From CAZSPT01 sp964608895 (GTDB taxonomy: Bacteria > Patescibacteriota > Patescibacteriia > 2-01-FULL-39-33), in contig CAZSPT010000021.1 of assembly GCA_964608895.1 (NCBI GenBank), forward strand, positions 1 to 14,989: a DNA stretch of 14,989 bases, in the 5' to 3' direction. A program made the translations under genes and the position numbers. Below the pieces are notes generated by a model. That model was not told the origin of the DNA, made no database searches, and worked only from the letters and a program-made list of their open reading frames with translations. Positions within the stretch are counted from its first letter, which is position 1. Each line of letters opens with the position of its first letter. Positions 1 through 8,400 of the stretch are shown piece after piece.

Positions 1-60
1 GGCATCCAGCAATTGCGGGTGGCGCACGGCCGCTGAAACCGCCTCGCCACGGCTGGTTCC
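1..60. other. GC-rich edge sequence, probably chimeric or foreign
   Basis: This stretch is 42/60 G+C, while the next 60 bases are 21/60. In the frame of the downstream RuvA it has a TGA at 34-36 and does not spell the RuvA residues expected there (the first helix-hairpin-helix and its lead-in). The reverse strand is open throughout and protein-like (it includes S-R-G-E-A-V), but it is too short to identify. The simplest reading is a misassembled or chimeric contig edge joined to ruvA near position 60. A real rearrangement cannot be excluded. Confidence 0.45.
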
Positions 61-63
61 GAT

Positions 64-342
64 TTGAAAAAATCAATCAGTTCCGGTCAAGTTGAGCTTT
101 TAAACAAAGTTTCCGGAATCGGTCCGAAGACCGCTCAGCGAGTAGTCGCCGGCTTAAAAGATAAGTTGGAAGTTGAAGAGCCGGCCGAAGGTTGGGGAAG
201 CGGTTTTAGCGATGCTTTGGAAGCTTTGGTCGGACTCGGTTATTCCAGTGTTCAGGCCCGCCAGGCTTTGGCAAAATGTCCGGTTGAAGAGCCCGGAGAA
301 AAAGTGAAGCAGGCTTTGAAAATTCTGGCCGGAAAAAAATAA
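64..342 (+). CDS. ruvA: Holliday junction branch migration protein RuvA, 5'-truncated
   Basis: RuvA binds the four-way Holliday junction as a tetramer and loads the RuvB motor for branch migration in recombinational repair. Only about 92 C-terminal residues are present, against roughly 190-200 for a full protein. The second helix-hairpin-helix is clear (V16 S G I G P K T A Q R, ending L-K-D-K-L), preceded by the usual S-S-G-x-V-E-L-L helix. After an acidic linker comes domain III (about residues 46-70: D-A-L-E-A-L-V-G-L-G-Y-S), the flexible RuvB-contacting domain. The oligonucleotide-binding N-terminal domain is missing because the sequence breaks near position 60. The TTG at 64 is therefore only the first usable codon, not a believable start. 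The gene sits 4 bases before the Mur ligase, suggesting co-transcription. Confidence 0.88.
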   Translation: MKKSISSGQVELLNKVSGIGPKTAQRVVAGLKDKLEVEEPAEGWGSGFSDALEALVGLGYSSVQARQALAKCPVEEPGEKVKQALKILAGKK

Positions 343-346
343 TAAT

Positions 347-1675
347 ATGAAAAGTTTTTTAAAAAAAATTATTCCGGTCCGGGTGGTTAGCCGCTATCAT
401 CAGGGATTGGCGATTTTGGCCAAGTTAATTTATCAAAATCCTTCCGAAAAGCTGATTGTTGTTGGAGTAACCGGAACCAATGGAAAATCTTCAACTGTTT
501 GGCTGACAGCCAAAATTTTTGAAGCCGCCGGCCAGCCGGTCGGAGCCGCTTCTACAATTTTGTTCAAGGTGGCCGGCCGGGAATGGCTTAATGCCGAGAA
601 AATGACAATGCTCGGCCGCTTGGCCCTCCAAAAACTTCTTAGGCAAATGGTTAAAGCCGGCTGTCGTTACGCGGTGATTGAAACCTCTTCAGAAGGAATT
701 AAACAATTCCGCCATCTTGGAGTTAATTATGATTTGGCGGTTTTTACCAATCTGACTCCCGAGCATCTTGAAGCTCACGGCGGTTTTCTTAATTATCAAA
801 AAACTAAAGAAAAGCTCTTTGCCAAGCTTTCTCAAGATCCAAAAAAGAACCTTTTTGGAAAGTTGATTAAGAAGACGATTATTGCCAATGCCGATGATTC
901 CAAAAGTCGGGATTTTTTGAAATATCAAGCCGACCAAAAATATCTTTTTAGCTTAAAGGAGGATTTTTCAGCTGATGGCCGGCTGATCGTCGGCCGCCGG
1001 CTGGATTTTCGGCCGGAAGGAATTTCTTTTCAGGTCGGAGAAGAGCGGTTTAATTTGAAGCTTTTCGGAGAATTTAACGCTTATAATTGTTTGGCGGCGA
1101 TTGCCGTCGCTCAAGCTCGGGGAATTGAATTGGCGGTCTGCCGCCGGGCCTTGGAAAAAGTTTCAGTTATTCCCGGTCGGATGGAATTTATCAAAGCCGG
1201 CCAGAATTTCCAGGTGATTGTTGATTATGCTCCCGAGCCAGTCAGTCTAAATCATCTCTATCAGGCCATTCGGCGCCATCACTTAGCTAAAGAGGGGAAA
1301 AAGATAATTCATTTGCTTGGTTCTTGCGGTGGCGGACGCGATCGGGCCCGGCGCCCGGTTCTTGGGCGGCTGGCCGCTGAAAACGCCGATTATTTGGTGA
1401 TTGCCAATGAAGATCCTTATGATGACGACCCTAAGGAAATTATTAATGAAGTGGCTGGCGGAGCCTTAAAAGCCGGGAAAAAACTTAATAATAACCTGTT
1501 TAAAATCACTGATCGCCGGAAAGCAATGGAAAAAGCCTTTAGTTTAGCGGAAAAAGATGATCTTGTTTTGCTTACCGGCAAAGGTTGCGAGCAGGCGATT
1601 TGTCTAGCTAAAGGTAAAAAAATACCTTGGGATGAGCGCCAAGAAGCAAAAAAAGCGTTAAATAAAGATAAATAA
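347..1675 (+). CDS. MurE-like Mur ligase lacking the N-terminal UDP-binding domain
   Basis: This is an ATP-dependent Mur-family amide ligase of the cytoplasmic peptidoglycan precursor pathway, closest in motifs to MurE, which adds the third amino acid to UDP-MurNAc-L-Ala-D-Glu. The P-loop is G40-VTGTNGKSS (usual GTNGKTT, here with Ser-Ser). It is followed by E112-T-S-S-E, F133-T-N-L-T-P-E-H and the K-x-x-L-F motif with K154 in the place of the carbamylated lysine. The C-terminal domain has PGRMEF (276-281), VDYA (292-295), a G-G-G-R-D-R-x-x-R-P stretch (328-337) and T-G-K-G-C-E (410-415). Family MurE enzymes carry about 100 residues before the P-loop; here there are 39, so the uridine-binding domain is absent. 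The meso-diaminopimelate motif DNPR reads E355-D-P-Y, so the added amino acid cannot be inferred. The fold is certain; the substrate is not. No Shine-Dalgarno sequence is visible. Confidence 0.82.
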   Translation: MKSFLKKIIPVRVVSRYHQGLAILAKLIYQNPSEKLIVVGVTGTNGKSSTVWLTAKIFEAAGQPVGAASTILFKVAGREWLNAEKMTMLGRLALQKLLRQMVKAGCRYAVIETSSEGIKQFRHLGVNYDLAVFTNLTPEHLEAHGGFLNYQKTKEKLFAKLSQDPKKNLFGKLIKKTIIANADDSKSRDFLKYQADQKYLFSLKEDFSADGRLIVGRRLDFRPEGISFQVGEERFNLKLFGEFNAYNCLAAIAVAQARGIELAVCRRALEKVSVIPGRMEFIKAGQNFQVIVDYAPEPVSLNHLYQAIRRHHLAKEGKKIIHLLGSCGGGRDRARRPVLGRLAAENADYLVIANEDPYDDDPKEIINEVAGGALKAGKKLNNNLFKITDRRKAMEKAFSLAEKDDLVLLTGKGCEQAICLAKGKKIPWDERQEAKKALNKDK

Positions 1676-1728
1676 TTAAGCGGTTGTTGATAAATTGTCT
1701 AAAAAATTATTTTGTTAGTTAAGTTTTT

Positions 1729-1750
1729 GCTAAATTTAGCTATTTTTTCT
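1729..1750 (+). terminator. Weak terminator candidate after the Mur ligase
   Basis: A perfect 12-base palindrome (GCTAAATTTAGC, 1729-1740) is followed at once by TATTTTTTCT. As RNA it could form only a 4-bp stem with an AAUU loop, so it is a poor hairpin, but its position 53 bases after the Mur ligase stop and the U-rich tail fit a weak intrinsic terminator. It may equally be chance in AT-rich sequence. Confidence 0.3.
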
Positions 1751-1777
1751 TAAAAATAAATTATTAACAATTTAATC

Positions 1778-1807
1778 TTGACTTTTTTAAATTGTTTGTG
1801 CTATTAT
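1778..1807 (+). promoter_or_regulatory. Sigma70-type promoter for the rpoBC leader
   Basis: TTGACT (1778-1783) matches the -35 consensus at five of six positions. After an 18-base spacer comes TATTAT (1802-1807), a good -10 box. Transcription would start near 1814, at the foot of the structured leader. No comparable promoter is visible between the terminator at 2027-2069 and the rpoB start, so this is the best candidate for the RNA polymerase genes as well as for the leader RNA. Confidence 0.65.
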
Positions 1808-1813
1808 AGAACT

Positions 1814-2013
1814 ATCTGTTTTAAATTTAGCGAGATTTTGTTTCCAGAGCCGCTTCGCGAAATTAGTCCTGTCTTAGGCAAAAACCTTGCTTAAGCTCTA
1901 GGATAGCCGCAAGGCGTTTTTGCTGAAGTGTGCCTTATTTTAATTACAAACCCTGCTATTCCAAAGTCATTGGGTGGATAACCTTCTAAGCATAGTGGGT
2001 AAAAAATTAAAAC
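1814..2013 (+). ncRNA. Structured leader RNA or small RNA upstream of rpoB (family not recognised)
   Basis: The 200 bases after the promoter fold well by eye. A closing helix pairs GUUUUAA (1818-1824) with UUAAAAC (2007-2013) and continues, after one mismatch, with U1826-1828 against A2003-2005. Inside is a long hairpin in which C1873-C1890 pairs with G1909-G1928 (about 17 pairs, one A-G mismatch, a two-base bulge at 1915-1916). A second hairpin pairs ACCC/CUAU (about 1949-1958) with AUAG/GGGU (about 1992-2000). Bases 1866-1870 (GUCCU) could form a pseudoknot with 1900-1904 (AGGAU) in the loop of the long hairpin. It starts at a promoter and ends before an intrinsic terminator, so it could be a free small RNA of 6S type or an attenuator leader for rpoBC. 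I do not recognise it as tmRNA, RNase P RNA, SRP RNA or 5S rRNA. Confidence 0.5.
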
Positions 2014-2026
2014 AAAACAATTAACC

Positions 2027-2069
2027 AAAAACTCATTTTTTGTTTTCTTCAAAAAAAATGAGCTTTTTT
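2027..2069 (+). terminator. Intrinsic terminator or attenuator just before rpoB
   Basis: CUCAUUUUUU (2032-2041) pairs with AAAAAAUGAG (2053-2062). The loop between them, 2042-2052, can close further by G2042-C2050. A U-run follows at 2064-2069, and an A-run (2027-2031) lies on the other side, so the hairpin could work on both strands. It ends about 20 bases before the rpoB start codon, leaving no room for a separate rpoB promoter. RpoBC expression should therefore depend on read-through or antitermination. Confidence 0.65.
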
Positions 2070-2088
2070 AGGATATTTTGAAAAAAAT

Positions 2089-5000
2089 ATGGTTGAAAAA
2101 AGTAAAATAAAAGAGCGAATAGATTTTTCCAAAAAACCTCTTGGCTGTGATATTTTGGATTTAATCAAAATTCAAAAAGAATCTTATCAATGGTTTTGGG
2201 ATAAAGGTTTAGTCGAACTTTTTGATGAAATTTCTCCTATTTCAGATTTTATCGGCCGGGATCTTGAGGCTAATTTCGGTGAATACTTTTTGGATGAGCC
2301 AAAATTTGACGAAGTTGTCAGTAAAGAGAAAAATTTAACCTATGAAGCGCCGTTGCGGGTAAATATTACTTTAGTTAACAATAAAACCGGCCAAAATCTT
2401 ACTCAAGAAGTTTATTTAGGAGATTTTCCCTTGATGACCGATCGAGGGACTTTTATTGTCAATGGAATTGAGCGAGTGGTTGTTTCCCAGCTGATTCGTT
2501 CGCCGGGAGTCTTTTTCGGCAGTCAGCGGTCCGGCAACCGGAATTTTTATACCGCCAAGATAATTCCCAACCGGGGTTCTTGGTTGGAATTTGAGACTGA
2601 CAGTAACGGAGTGATTTGGGTTAAGATTGATCGGAAGCGCAAAGTTGCGGTAACCGCCCTGCTTCGGGCTTTTGGTTATTCAAGCGACGAGGAAATTCTC
2701 AATTTGTTTCCGGAGGTTGATAACAGTGTTCGAATAAATTACCTTCAGGCGACTCTTAAAAAAGATATTTCCCACAATGAAAATGAGGGGTTAGTTGAGG
2801 TTTATAAGCGGATTCGACCGGGCGATTTGGTTACTCCGGAAAACGCCAAACAGCTGATTAATAATATGTTTTTTAATTTTGTTCGTTATGATTTCGGCCG
2901 AGTCGGAAGATTTAAGCTTAATCAGAGATTTGGCCGGCCTGATGCCGAAATAACCAAAGAAAACAGAGTTCTTCAAAAGGAAGACGTTGTTAATGTTATT
3001 AAAGAGCTGATTCGGCTGAGTAACACTCAGGAGCCAAGTGATGATATTGACCATCTTGGCAATCGCCGGGTTCGGGCGGTCGGCGAGCTGGTTCAGAATA
3101 AGTTTCGAATCGGGCTGGCTCGAATGGAGCGAATCGTTAAAGATCGGATGAGCACTTTGGATATTTCTCACCTGACTCCGAACAAGCTAATCAACGCTCG
3201 GCCGGTTTTGAGCACTGTTAAAGAATTTTTTATGTCCAGTCAGCTTTCTCAATTTATGGACCAAGTTAATCCGTTAGCCGAGCTTGAGCACAAACGGAGG
3301 CTGTCGGCGATGGGTCCGGGCGGGCTTTCCCGGGAGCGGGCCGGCTTTGAAGTCCGGGACGTTCATCCAACCCATTACGGCCGGATTTGCCCGATTGCCA
3401 CTCCTGAAGGGCCGAATATCGGTTTAGTCGGCCATTTGGCGGTTTTCGGTCAGTTGAATGAATTCGGCTTCATTGAAACTCCCTATTACAAAATTGAAAA
3501 AGACCGGTCCGCCCGGCCCCGAGTAACCGATGAAATAGTTTATCTTGACGCTTATCAGGAAAGCCAAGCGACTACTGTTCCTTTTACTGTTTCGCTGGAC
3601 AAAGACGGTTATTTTTTGGAAGAAAAAGTTGAGGCTCGGGTTAAGCTCCAGCCGACGATTACTACGATTGATCGGGTTGATTATATGGATGTTTTTTCAA
3701 ATCAAGTTGTCTCGGTCGCCACTTCGCTGATTCCTTTTCTTGAGCATAATGACGCTATTCGGGCTTTAATGGGAACCAATATGCAACGGCAGGCGGTTTC
3801 TTGCATTAAACCCCAGGCGCCGCTGGTTGGAACCGGAATGGAGAGAAAAGCGGCGGTTGATTCCGGCCATGTTATTTTGGCCGAAGCAGAAGGTGAAGTG
3901 GCAAAAGTTTCCGGTGAAAAGATTGAAATTTTAACCGAAAAAAACGAGCTTAAAAAATATCCGCTTAACAAATTTGTCAGGTCAAACGCCTCAACCTGCA
4001 TCAATCAGCGAATTGTCGTTGAAAAAGGCGATAAAGTTAAAAAAGGCGATGTTTTGGCCGACGGTCCTTCAACCGATCAAGGAGAACTGGCTCTTGGCCA
4101 GAATATTCTGGTCGCTTTTATGCCTTGGCATGGCTATAATTATGAAGACGCGGTGATTATTTCTGAACGGCTGATTCATCAAGACCGCTATTCCTCAATT
4201 CATATTGAAAATTACGTCTGCGAGGTCCGGGAAACCAAACTTGGTCCGGAAGTGGTAACTTCCGACATTCCCAATGTTTCTGAAGAGAAGCTGAAAGATT
4301 TGGATGAAGAAGGAATNNNNNNNNNNGTTGTTCGAATTGGCGCCAATGTAAGCTCCGGCGATATTTTGGTCGGCAAGATTACTCCCAAAGGCGAGACTGA
4401 ACTTTCAGCCGAAGAAAAACTTCTTCGGGCGATTTTCGGAGAAAAAGCCCGGGATGTCAGGGATTCTTCCCTTTATCTTGAACATGGCTCTTCCGGAAAA
4501 GTGATTGATATAAAGGTTTTTTCTCGGGAAAACGGCGACAAACTTACGGCCGGAATGATAAAAACGATTCAAGTGACAGTCGCTTCTTTGAGAAAAATTC
4601 AAGTTGGTGACAAAATGGCCGGCCGTCACGGCAACAAAGGAGTGATTTCCCGAGTTGTTCCGGTGGAAGATCTGCCTCATCTCAAGGACGGCACTCCGAT
4701 TGACATTATCCTTTCTCCTTTAGGAGTTGTTTCCCGAATGAACCTCGGCCAAACTCTTGAAACCCAGATGGGTTTGGCGGCGAAGATGCTCGGTTATCAA
4801 GTGGCCACCCCGGTTTTTAACGGAGCGACTGAAGCTCAAATTCGGGAAGAGCTTGAAAAAGCCGGCTTGACCGGACGAACTGACGTTCAGTTATATGACG
4901 GCCGGACCGGCCGAAAGTTTGATTATCAGACAAACGTCGGCTATATCTATATGATGAAGCTTAACCACCTTATTGAAGACAAAATACATCAGCGGTCAAT

Positions 5001-5349
5001 CGGTCCTTATTCTTTAATTACTCAGCAACCGCTCGGCGGCAAGGCTCAATTCGGCGGTCAGCGGTTTGGCGAAATGGAAGTTTGGGCTCTGGAAGCCTAT
5101 GGAGCGGCCAGCACTCTTCAGGAGATTTTGACGATTAAATCAGACGATGTTCTCGGTCGTTCAAAAGCTTACGAATCAATCATTAAGGGCGAGCCGATTA
5201 CTAATTTAAATATTCCGGAAAGTTTCAATGTTTTGATAAGAGAGTTAAAAGGGCTTGCTTTAAATGTTGAGCTTCTCAAGGATGGCCAAAAAATTGATTT
5301 AGATAAGAAAGAGCAGCTTTTGGAGCCGGCGGCCAAGACTGATTATTGA
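2089..5349 (+). CDS. rpoB: DNA-directed RNA polymerase subunit beta
   Basis: This is the beta subunit of the core RNA polymerase, forming with beta' the catalytic cleft for transcription. Near residue 130 it has the R-S-P-G-V-F-F and I-P-N-R-G-S-W-L-E-F-E blocks. The rifampicin pocket follows, with D391, H401 and S406 equivalent to E. coli D516, H526 and S531, so the main resistance positions carry the sensitive residues; position 393 is Val where E. coli has Asn. Further on come G-P-N-I-G-L, the G-R-H-G-N-K-G block (845-851) and the C-terminal G-G-K-A-Q-F-G-G-Q-R-F-G-E-M-E anchor that contacts beta'. At 1086 residues (including four unresolved) it is shorter than the 1342 of E. coli and lacks the large lineage-specific inserts. 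Ten N bases at 4317-4326 interrupt it without breaking the frame. It ends in TGA, 53 bases before rpoC. The nearest SD-like AGGA lies 15 bases upstream, unusually far. Confidence 0.98.
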   Translation: MVEKSKIKERIDFSKKPLGCDILDLIKIQKESYQWFWDKGLVELFDEISPISDFIGRDLEANFGEYFLDEPKFDEVVSKEKNLTYEAPLRVNITLVNNKTGQNLTQEVYLGDFPLMTDRGTFIVNGIERVVVSQLIRSPGVFFGSQRSGNRNFYTAKIIPNRGSWLEFETDSNGVIWVKIDRKRKVAVTALLRAFGYSSDEEILNLFPEVDNSVRINYLQATLKKDISHNENEGLVEVYKRIRPGDLVTPENAKQLINNMFFNFVRYDFGRVGRFKLNQRFGRPDAEITKENRVLQKEDVVNVIKELIRLSNTQEPSDDIDHLGNRRVRAVGELVQNKFRIGLARMERIVKDRMSTLDISHLTPNKLINARPVLSTVKEFFMSSQLSQFMDQVNPLAELEHKRRLSAMGPGGLSRERAGFEVRDVHPTHYGRICPIATPEGPNIGLVGHLAVFGQLNEFGFIETPYYKIEKDRSARPRVTDEIVYLDAYQESQATTVPFTVSLDKDGYFLEEKVEARVKLQPTITTIDRVDYMDVFSNQVVSVATSLIPFLEHNDAIRALMGTNMQRQAVSCIKPQAPLVGTGMERKAAVDSGHVILAEAEGEVAKVSGEKIEILTEKNELKKYPLNKFVRSNASTCINQRIVVEKGDKVKKGDVLADGPSTDQGELALGQNILVAFMPWHGYNYEDAVIISERLIHQDRYSSIHIENYVCEVRETKLGPEVVTSDIPNVSEEKLKDLDEEGXXXXVVRIGANVSSGDILVGKITPKGETELSAEEKLLRAIFGEKARDVRDSSLYLEHGSSGKVIDIKVFSRENGDKLTAGMIKTIQVTVASLRKIQVGDKMAGRHGNKGVISRVVPVEDLPHLKDGTPIDIILSPLGVVSRMNLGQTLETQMGLAAKMLGYQVATPVFNGATEAQIREELEKAGLTGRTDVQLYDGRTGRKFDYQTNVGYIYMMKLNHLIEDKIHQRSIGPYSLITQQPLGGKAQFGGQRFGEMEVWALEAYGAASTLQEILTIKSDDVLGRSKAYESIIKGEPITNLNIPESFNVLIRELKGLALNVELLKDGQKIDLDKKEQLLEPAAKTDY
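4317..4326. other. Assembly gap (10 N) inside rpoB
   Basis: Ten undetermined bases lie between L-D-E-E-G and V-V-R-I-G-A of RpoB. In most bacterial RpoB proteins this loop reads without interruption, D-E-x-G-I/V-V-R-I-G-A. The N run therefore adds about three or four residues too many, and its length is probably an arbitrary scaffolding value rather than real sequence. The reading frame is the same on both sides. Confidence 0.95.
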
Positions 5350-5355
5350 TTAAAG

Positions 5356-5369
5356 AATAGCGCGCTATT
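5356..5369. repeat. Perfect 14-bp palindrome in the rpoB-rpoC spacer
   Basis: AATAGCGCGCTATT is a perfect inverted repeat in the 53-base spacer between rpoB and rpoC. As RNA it could form a 5-bp stem with a CGCG loop, without a U-tract, so it is not a terminator. It may be a processing or stability element, a protein site, or chance. Confidence 0.5.
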
Positions 5370-5402
5370 GCGGTAAATAATTTTAATAAGATAACCACTA
5401 TT

Positions 5403-8400
5403 ATGGCGGAAGAGCCGAAAAAAACAGAAGTTTTGAAAACAGACCGGGAATTAAAAGAAAAAGATTCCTCGGCTGAATCAAGGAAAAAAAATCGGGAAGA
5501 AGGCGGTTTGGTTTTTGACGCGATTAAACTTCGGCTTGCTTCGCCGGACGATATTCACAATTGGTCCCGGGGAGAGGTTACTCGGCCGGAAACAATCAAC
5601 TACCGGACCCAAAAGCCGGAAAAAGACGGTTTGTTTTGCGAACGAATTTTCGGTCCGGTTAAAGATTGGGAATGTTACTGCGGAAAATACAAAAAAATTC
5701 GCTACAAAGGGATTGTCTGCGACAAGTGCGGAGTTGAAGTCACCCGGGCGATTGTCAGGCGGGAGCGCATGGGTCATATTGATTTGGCCGCTCCGGCTTC
5801 TCATATTTGGTTCCTTCGGGGTGTTCCTTCCCGAATCGGCCTTGCCCTTGATTTGTCAATCCAATCTTTGGAAAAAGTGATTTATTTCGCCAGTTTTATT
5901 GTCACCGAAGTTAACGAGGATTTGAAGAAAGAGGCCGTAGATCAATTAAAGGCGGAATATAAGCAATATCAGAAGCAGATTAAAAATGAATTTGAACAAA
6001 AAATCAATCAAATCGCCGGCGAAACCAAGGAAGCTTTGGAAGCAAAGACCAAGTTGGCCGGCCAGCGGGATGAAAAGCTCAAAGAGCTTGAAGCCACTTT
6101 AACGGCGGCTGAAAAGGAGCTTAAGGAATTAAAAGTGAAAGAAGTTATTTCCGAACACATTTTTCACGATCTTTCTTTGAAATATGGCCATATTTTTGAA
6201 GCCGGTACCGGAGCCGAGGCGATTAAAAAGCTTTTAAAAAAAATTGATTTGAAAAAGGAGATTAAAAAATTGGAAGGTCAGCTGGAAAAATCAACCGGAA
6301 CCAAAAAGAATAAGCTTTTCCGCCGACTCAAATTTTTCAATTATTTGATTAAGAATGAAATCAAACCGGAATGGATGATTTTGACGACTATTCCGATTAT
6401 TCCGCCGGATCTCCGGCCGATGGTTCCGCTGGACGGCGGACGGTTTGCCACTTCTGATTTAAACGATCTTTATCGCCGAGTAATTAATCGGAATAATCGG
6501 TTGAAGCAGTTGCTTGATTTGAACGCTCCTGAAGTTATCACTCGGAACGAGAAAAGAATGCTTCAAGAAGCGATTGACGCTTTGATTGACAATAACGCCC
6601 GCCACGGCAAGACGGTTGTCGCTTCAACTGGTCAGAAACGGATGCTTAAAAGTATTGCTGATATTTTAAAGGGCAAGCAGGGAAGATTTCGTCAGAATCT
6701 TCTCGGTAAGAGAATTGATTATTCCGGTCGGAGCGTTATTGTTGTCGGTCCGCGGCTAAAAATCAATGAATGCGGAATTCCAAAAGTGATGGCTTTGGAG
6801 CTGTTCCGGCCGTTCATCATCTCTAAATTAATCCAACGGGGAATTGTTCACAATGTCCGGAGCGCCAATCGTTATATTGAAGCCGGCAGCCATGAAGATG
6901 TCTGGGATATTTTGGAGGAAGTTACCAAAGACGCCTATGTCCTGCTCAACCGGGCGCCGACCTTGCATCGGCTCGGCATTCAGGCCTTTAAGCCAATTTT
7001 AATTGAAGGCAAGGCGATTCAGATTCATCCTTTGGTTTGCACCGCTTTTAACGCCGACTTTGACGGCGACCAGATGGCGGTTCATGTTCCTTTGACCGAA
7101 GGAGCGATCGCCGAGGCCAAAGATATTATCCTTTCTTCCAATAATCTTTTAAAGCCGGCTCACGGCAAGCCGGTCGTTACTCCTAATCAGGATATTGTCT
7201 GGGGTTGCTATTATTTGACCGGCTTAAAAGAAAATCCCGAACCGAAAATTTTCGGTTCATTGAACGAAGCTCTTTTGGCTTGGGAAAAAAATATTCTGAC
7301 TTTTCAGGATGAGATAAAAATTCGCTATTTCAAAGGCAAAAAAACCCCCAAGGATGTGCCAATCATTAAAACAACCCTTGGCCGGATTTTATTCAATTCG
7401 GTTCTGCCGAGAGAATATCCTTTTGTTAATCAGCAGGTTAGCGACAAAACTCTTGCCAAAATTTTAAGTGAGATTCTTTATCGATTCGGAAATCAGGAAA
7501 CAATTAAGACTTTAGACGAGCTTAAGAGTCAAAGTTTTCGCTATTTGACTTATTCCGCTCAATCGTTGAGTATTGACGATTTGAAAGAAGTGCCGGAACG
7601 TCAAGAGCTGATTGACCAGGGCGACCGCCGGTTGGACGAAATTGAAAATCAATACCAGAACGGCCTTTTAACCGAAGAGGAGCGTCATGAAAAAATTATT
7701 GAGCTTTGGCTGAGCGTTAACAATAAAATTTTGGAAAAAGTCAAAAAAACTCTTTCTAAAGATAATCCGATTTTTTCAATGATTGATTCCGGAGCCCGGG
7801 GCTCTTGGGGTCAGCTTAGCCAAATGATTGGAATGAAAGGTTCGGTTGTTAACCCGACTTATGAAGTGATTGAACTGCCGGTTAAAGGAAATTTCAAGAA
7901 AGGTTTTGATGTTTTGGAATTTTTTATTTCAACCCATGGAGCCCGGAAAGGCTTAACAGATACCGCCTTAAGAACTTCTTCAGCCGGTTATTTGACCCGT
8001 CGGCTGGTTGATGTCGCCCAGGATATTGTTATTACCGCCGAAGACTGCGGCGATGTTGAAGGAACGGTTTTGACCCGCGAAGAAAGCGAAGCAATGGGCG
8101 AAAGCCTGGCTGATCGGGTTTTTGGCCGGTTTTTAGCCGAGGAAATTAAGCATCCCAAAACTGGCAAGACAATCGTTGCCAAAGGAGAAGTGATTGACCA
8201 AGACAATTTTGAAAAAATTAAAGAGCTTGATTTGGATAAAATTGTCATTCGCTCGGTTCTTTTCTGCAAAAACCCCTGGGGTCTTTGTCAAAAATGTTAT
8301 GGTTACAATCTCGCTTACAACAAATTGGTGGAGCCGGGAGCGGCAGTCGGAATTATCGCCGCTCAAAGTGTCGGCGAACCCGGTACCCAGCTGACGATGA

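Noticed and set aside
34..36. TGA read as glycine (Gracilibacteria/Absconditabacteria code), which would extend RuvA upstream.
   Set aside because: rpoB and the 317-residue membrane protein end at TGA in the expected place, and the upstream 60 bases do not encode RuvA residues even when read through.
64..66. TTG as a genuine start of a short RuvA.
   Set aside because: The protein would lack the whole DNA-binding N-terminal half, and the break coincides with a composition change, so truncation is more likely.
1965..1990. T-box riboswitch: TTGGGTGGATAACC resembles the conserved GGGUGGnACC antiterminator sequence.
   Set aside because: The spacing within the motif is wrong, the CGCG continuation is absent, the terminator downstream is unrelated to it, no specifier-loop structure was seen, and rpoB is not a T-box target.
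1814..2069. 6S RNA identity for the leader.
   Set aside because: Size, closing helix and own promoter and terminator fit, but I count three branches instead of one bubble with a terminal hairpin and recognise no conserved 6S sequence. It is kept only as one hypothesis in the feature entry.
2791..3171. Antisense gene within rpoB, and other open minus-strand stretches in rpoB, rpoC and the large surface gene.
   Set aside because: They lie wholly inside strongly conserved genes, have no recognisable domain, and look like codon-usage by-products.
4317..4326. rpoB as a frameshifted pseudogene.
   Set aside because: The frame is identical on both sides of the N run and all core motifs up to the C-terminus are intact.
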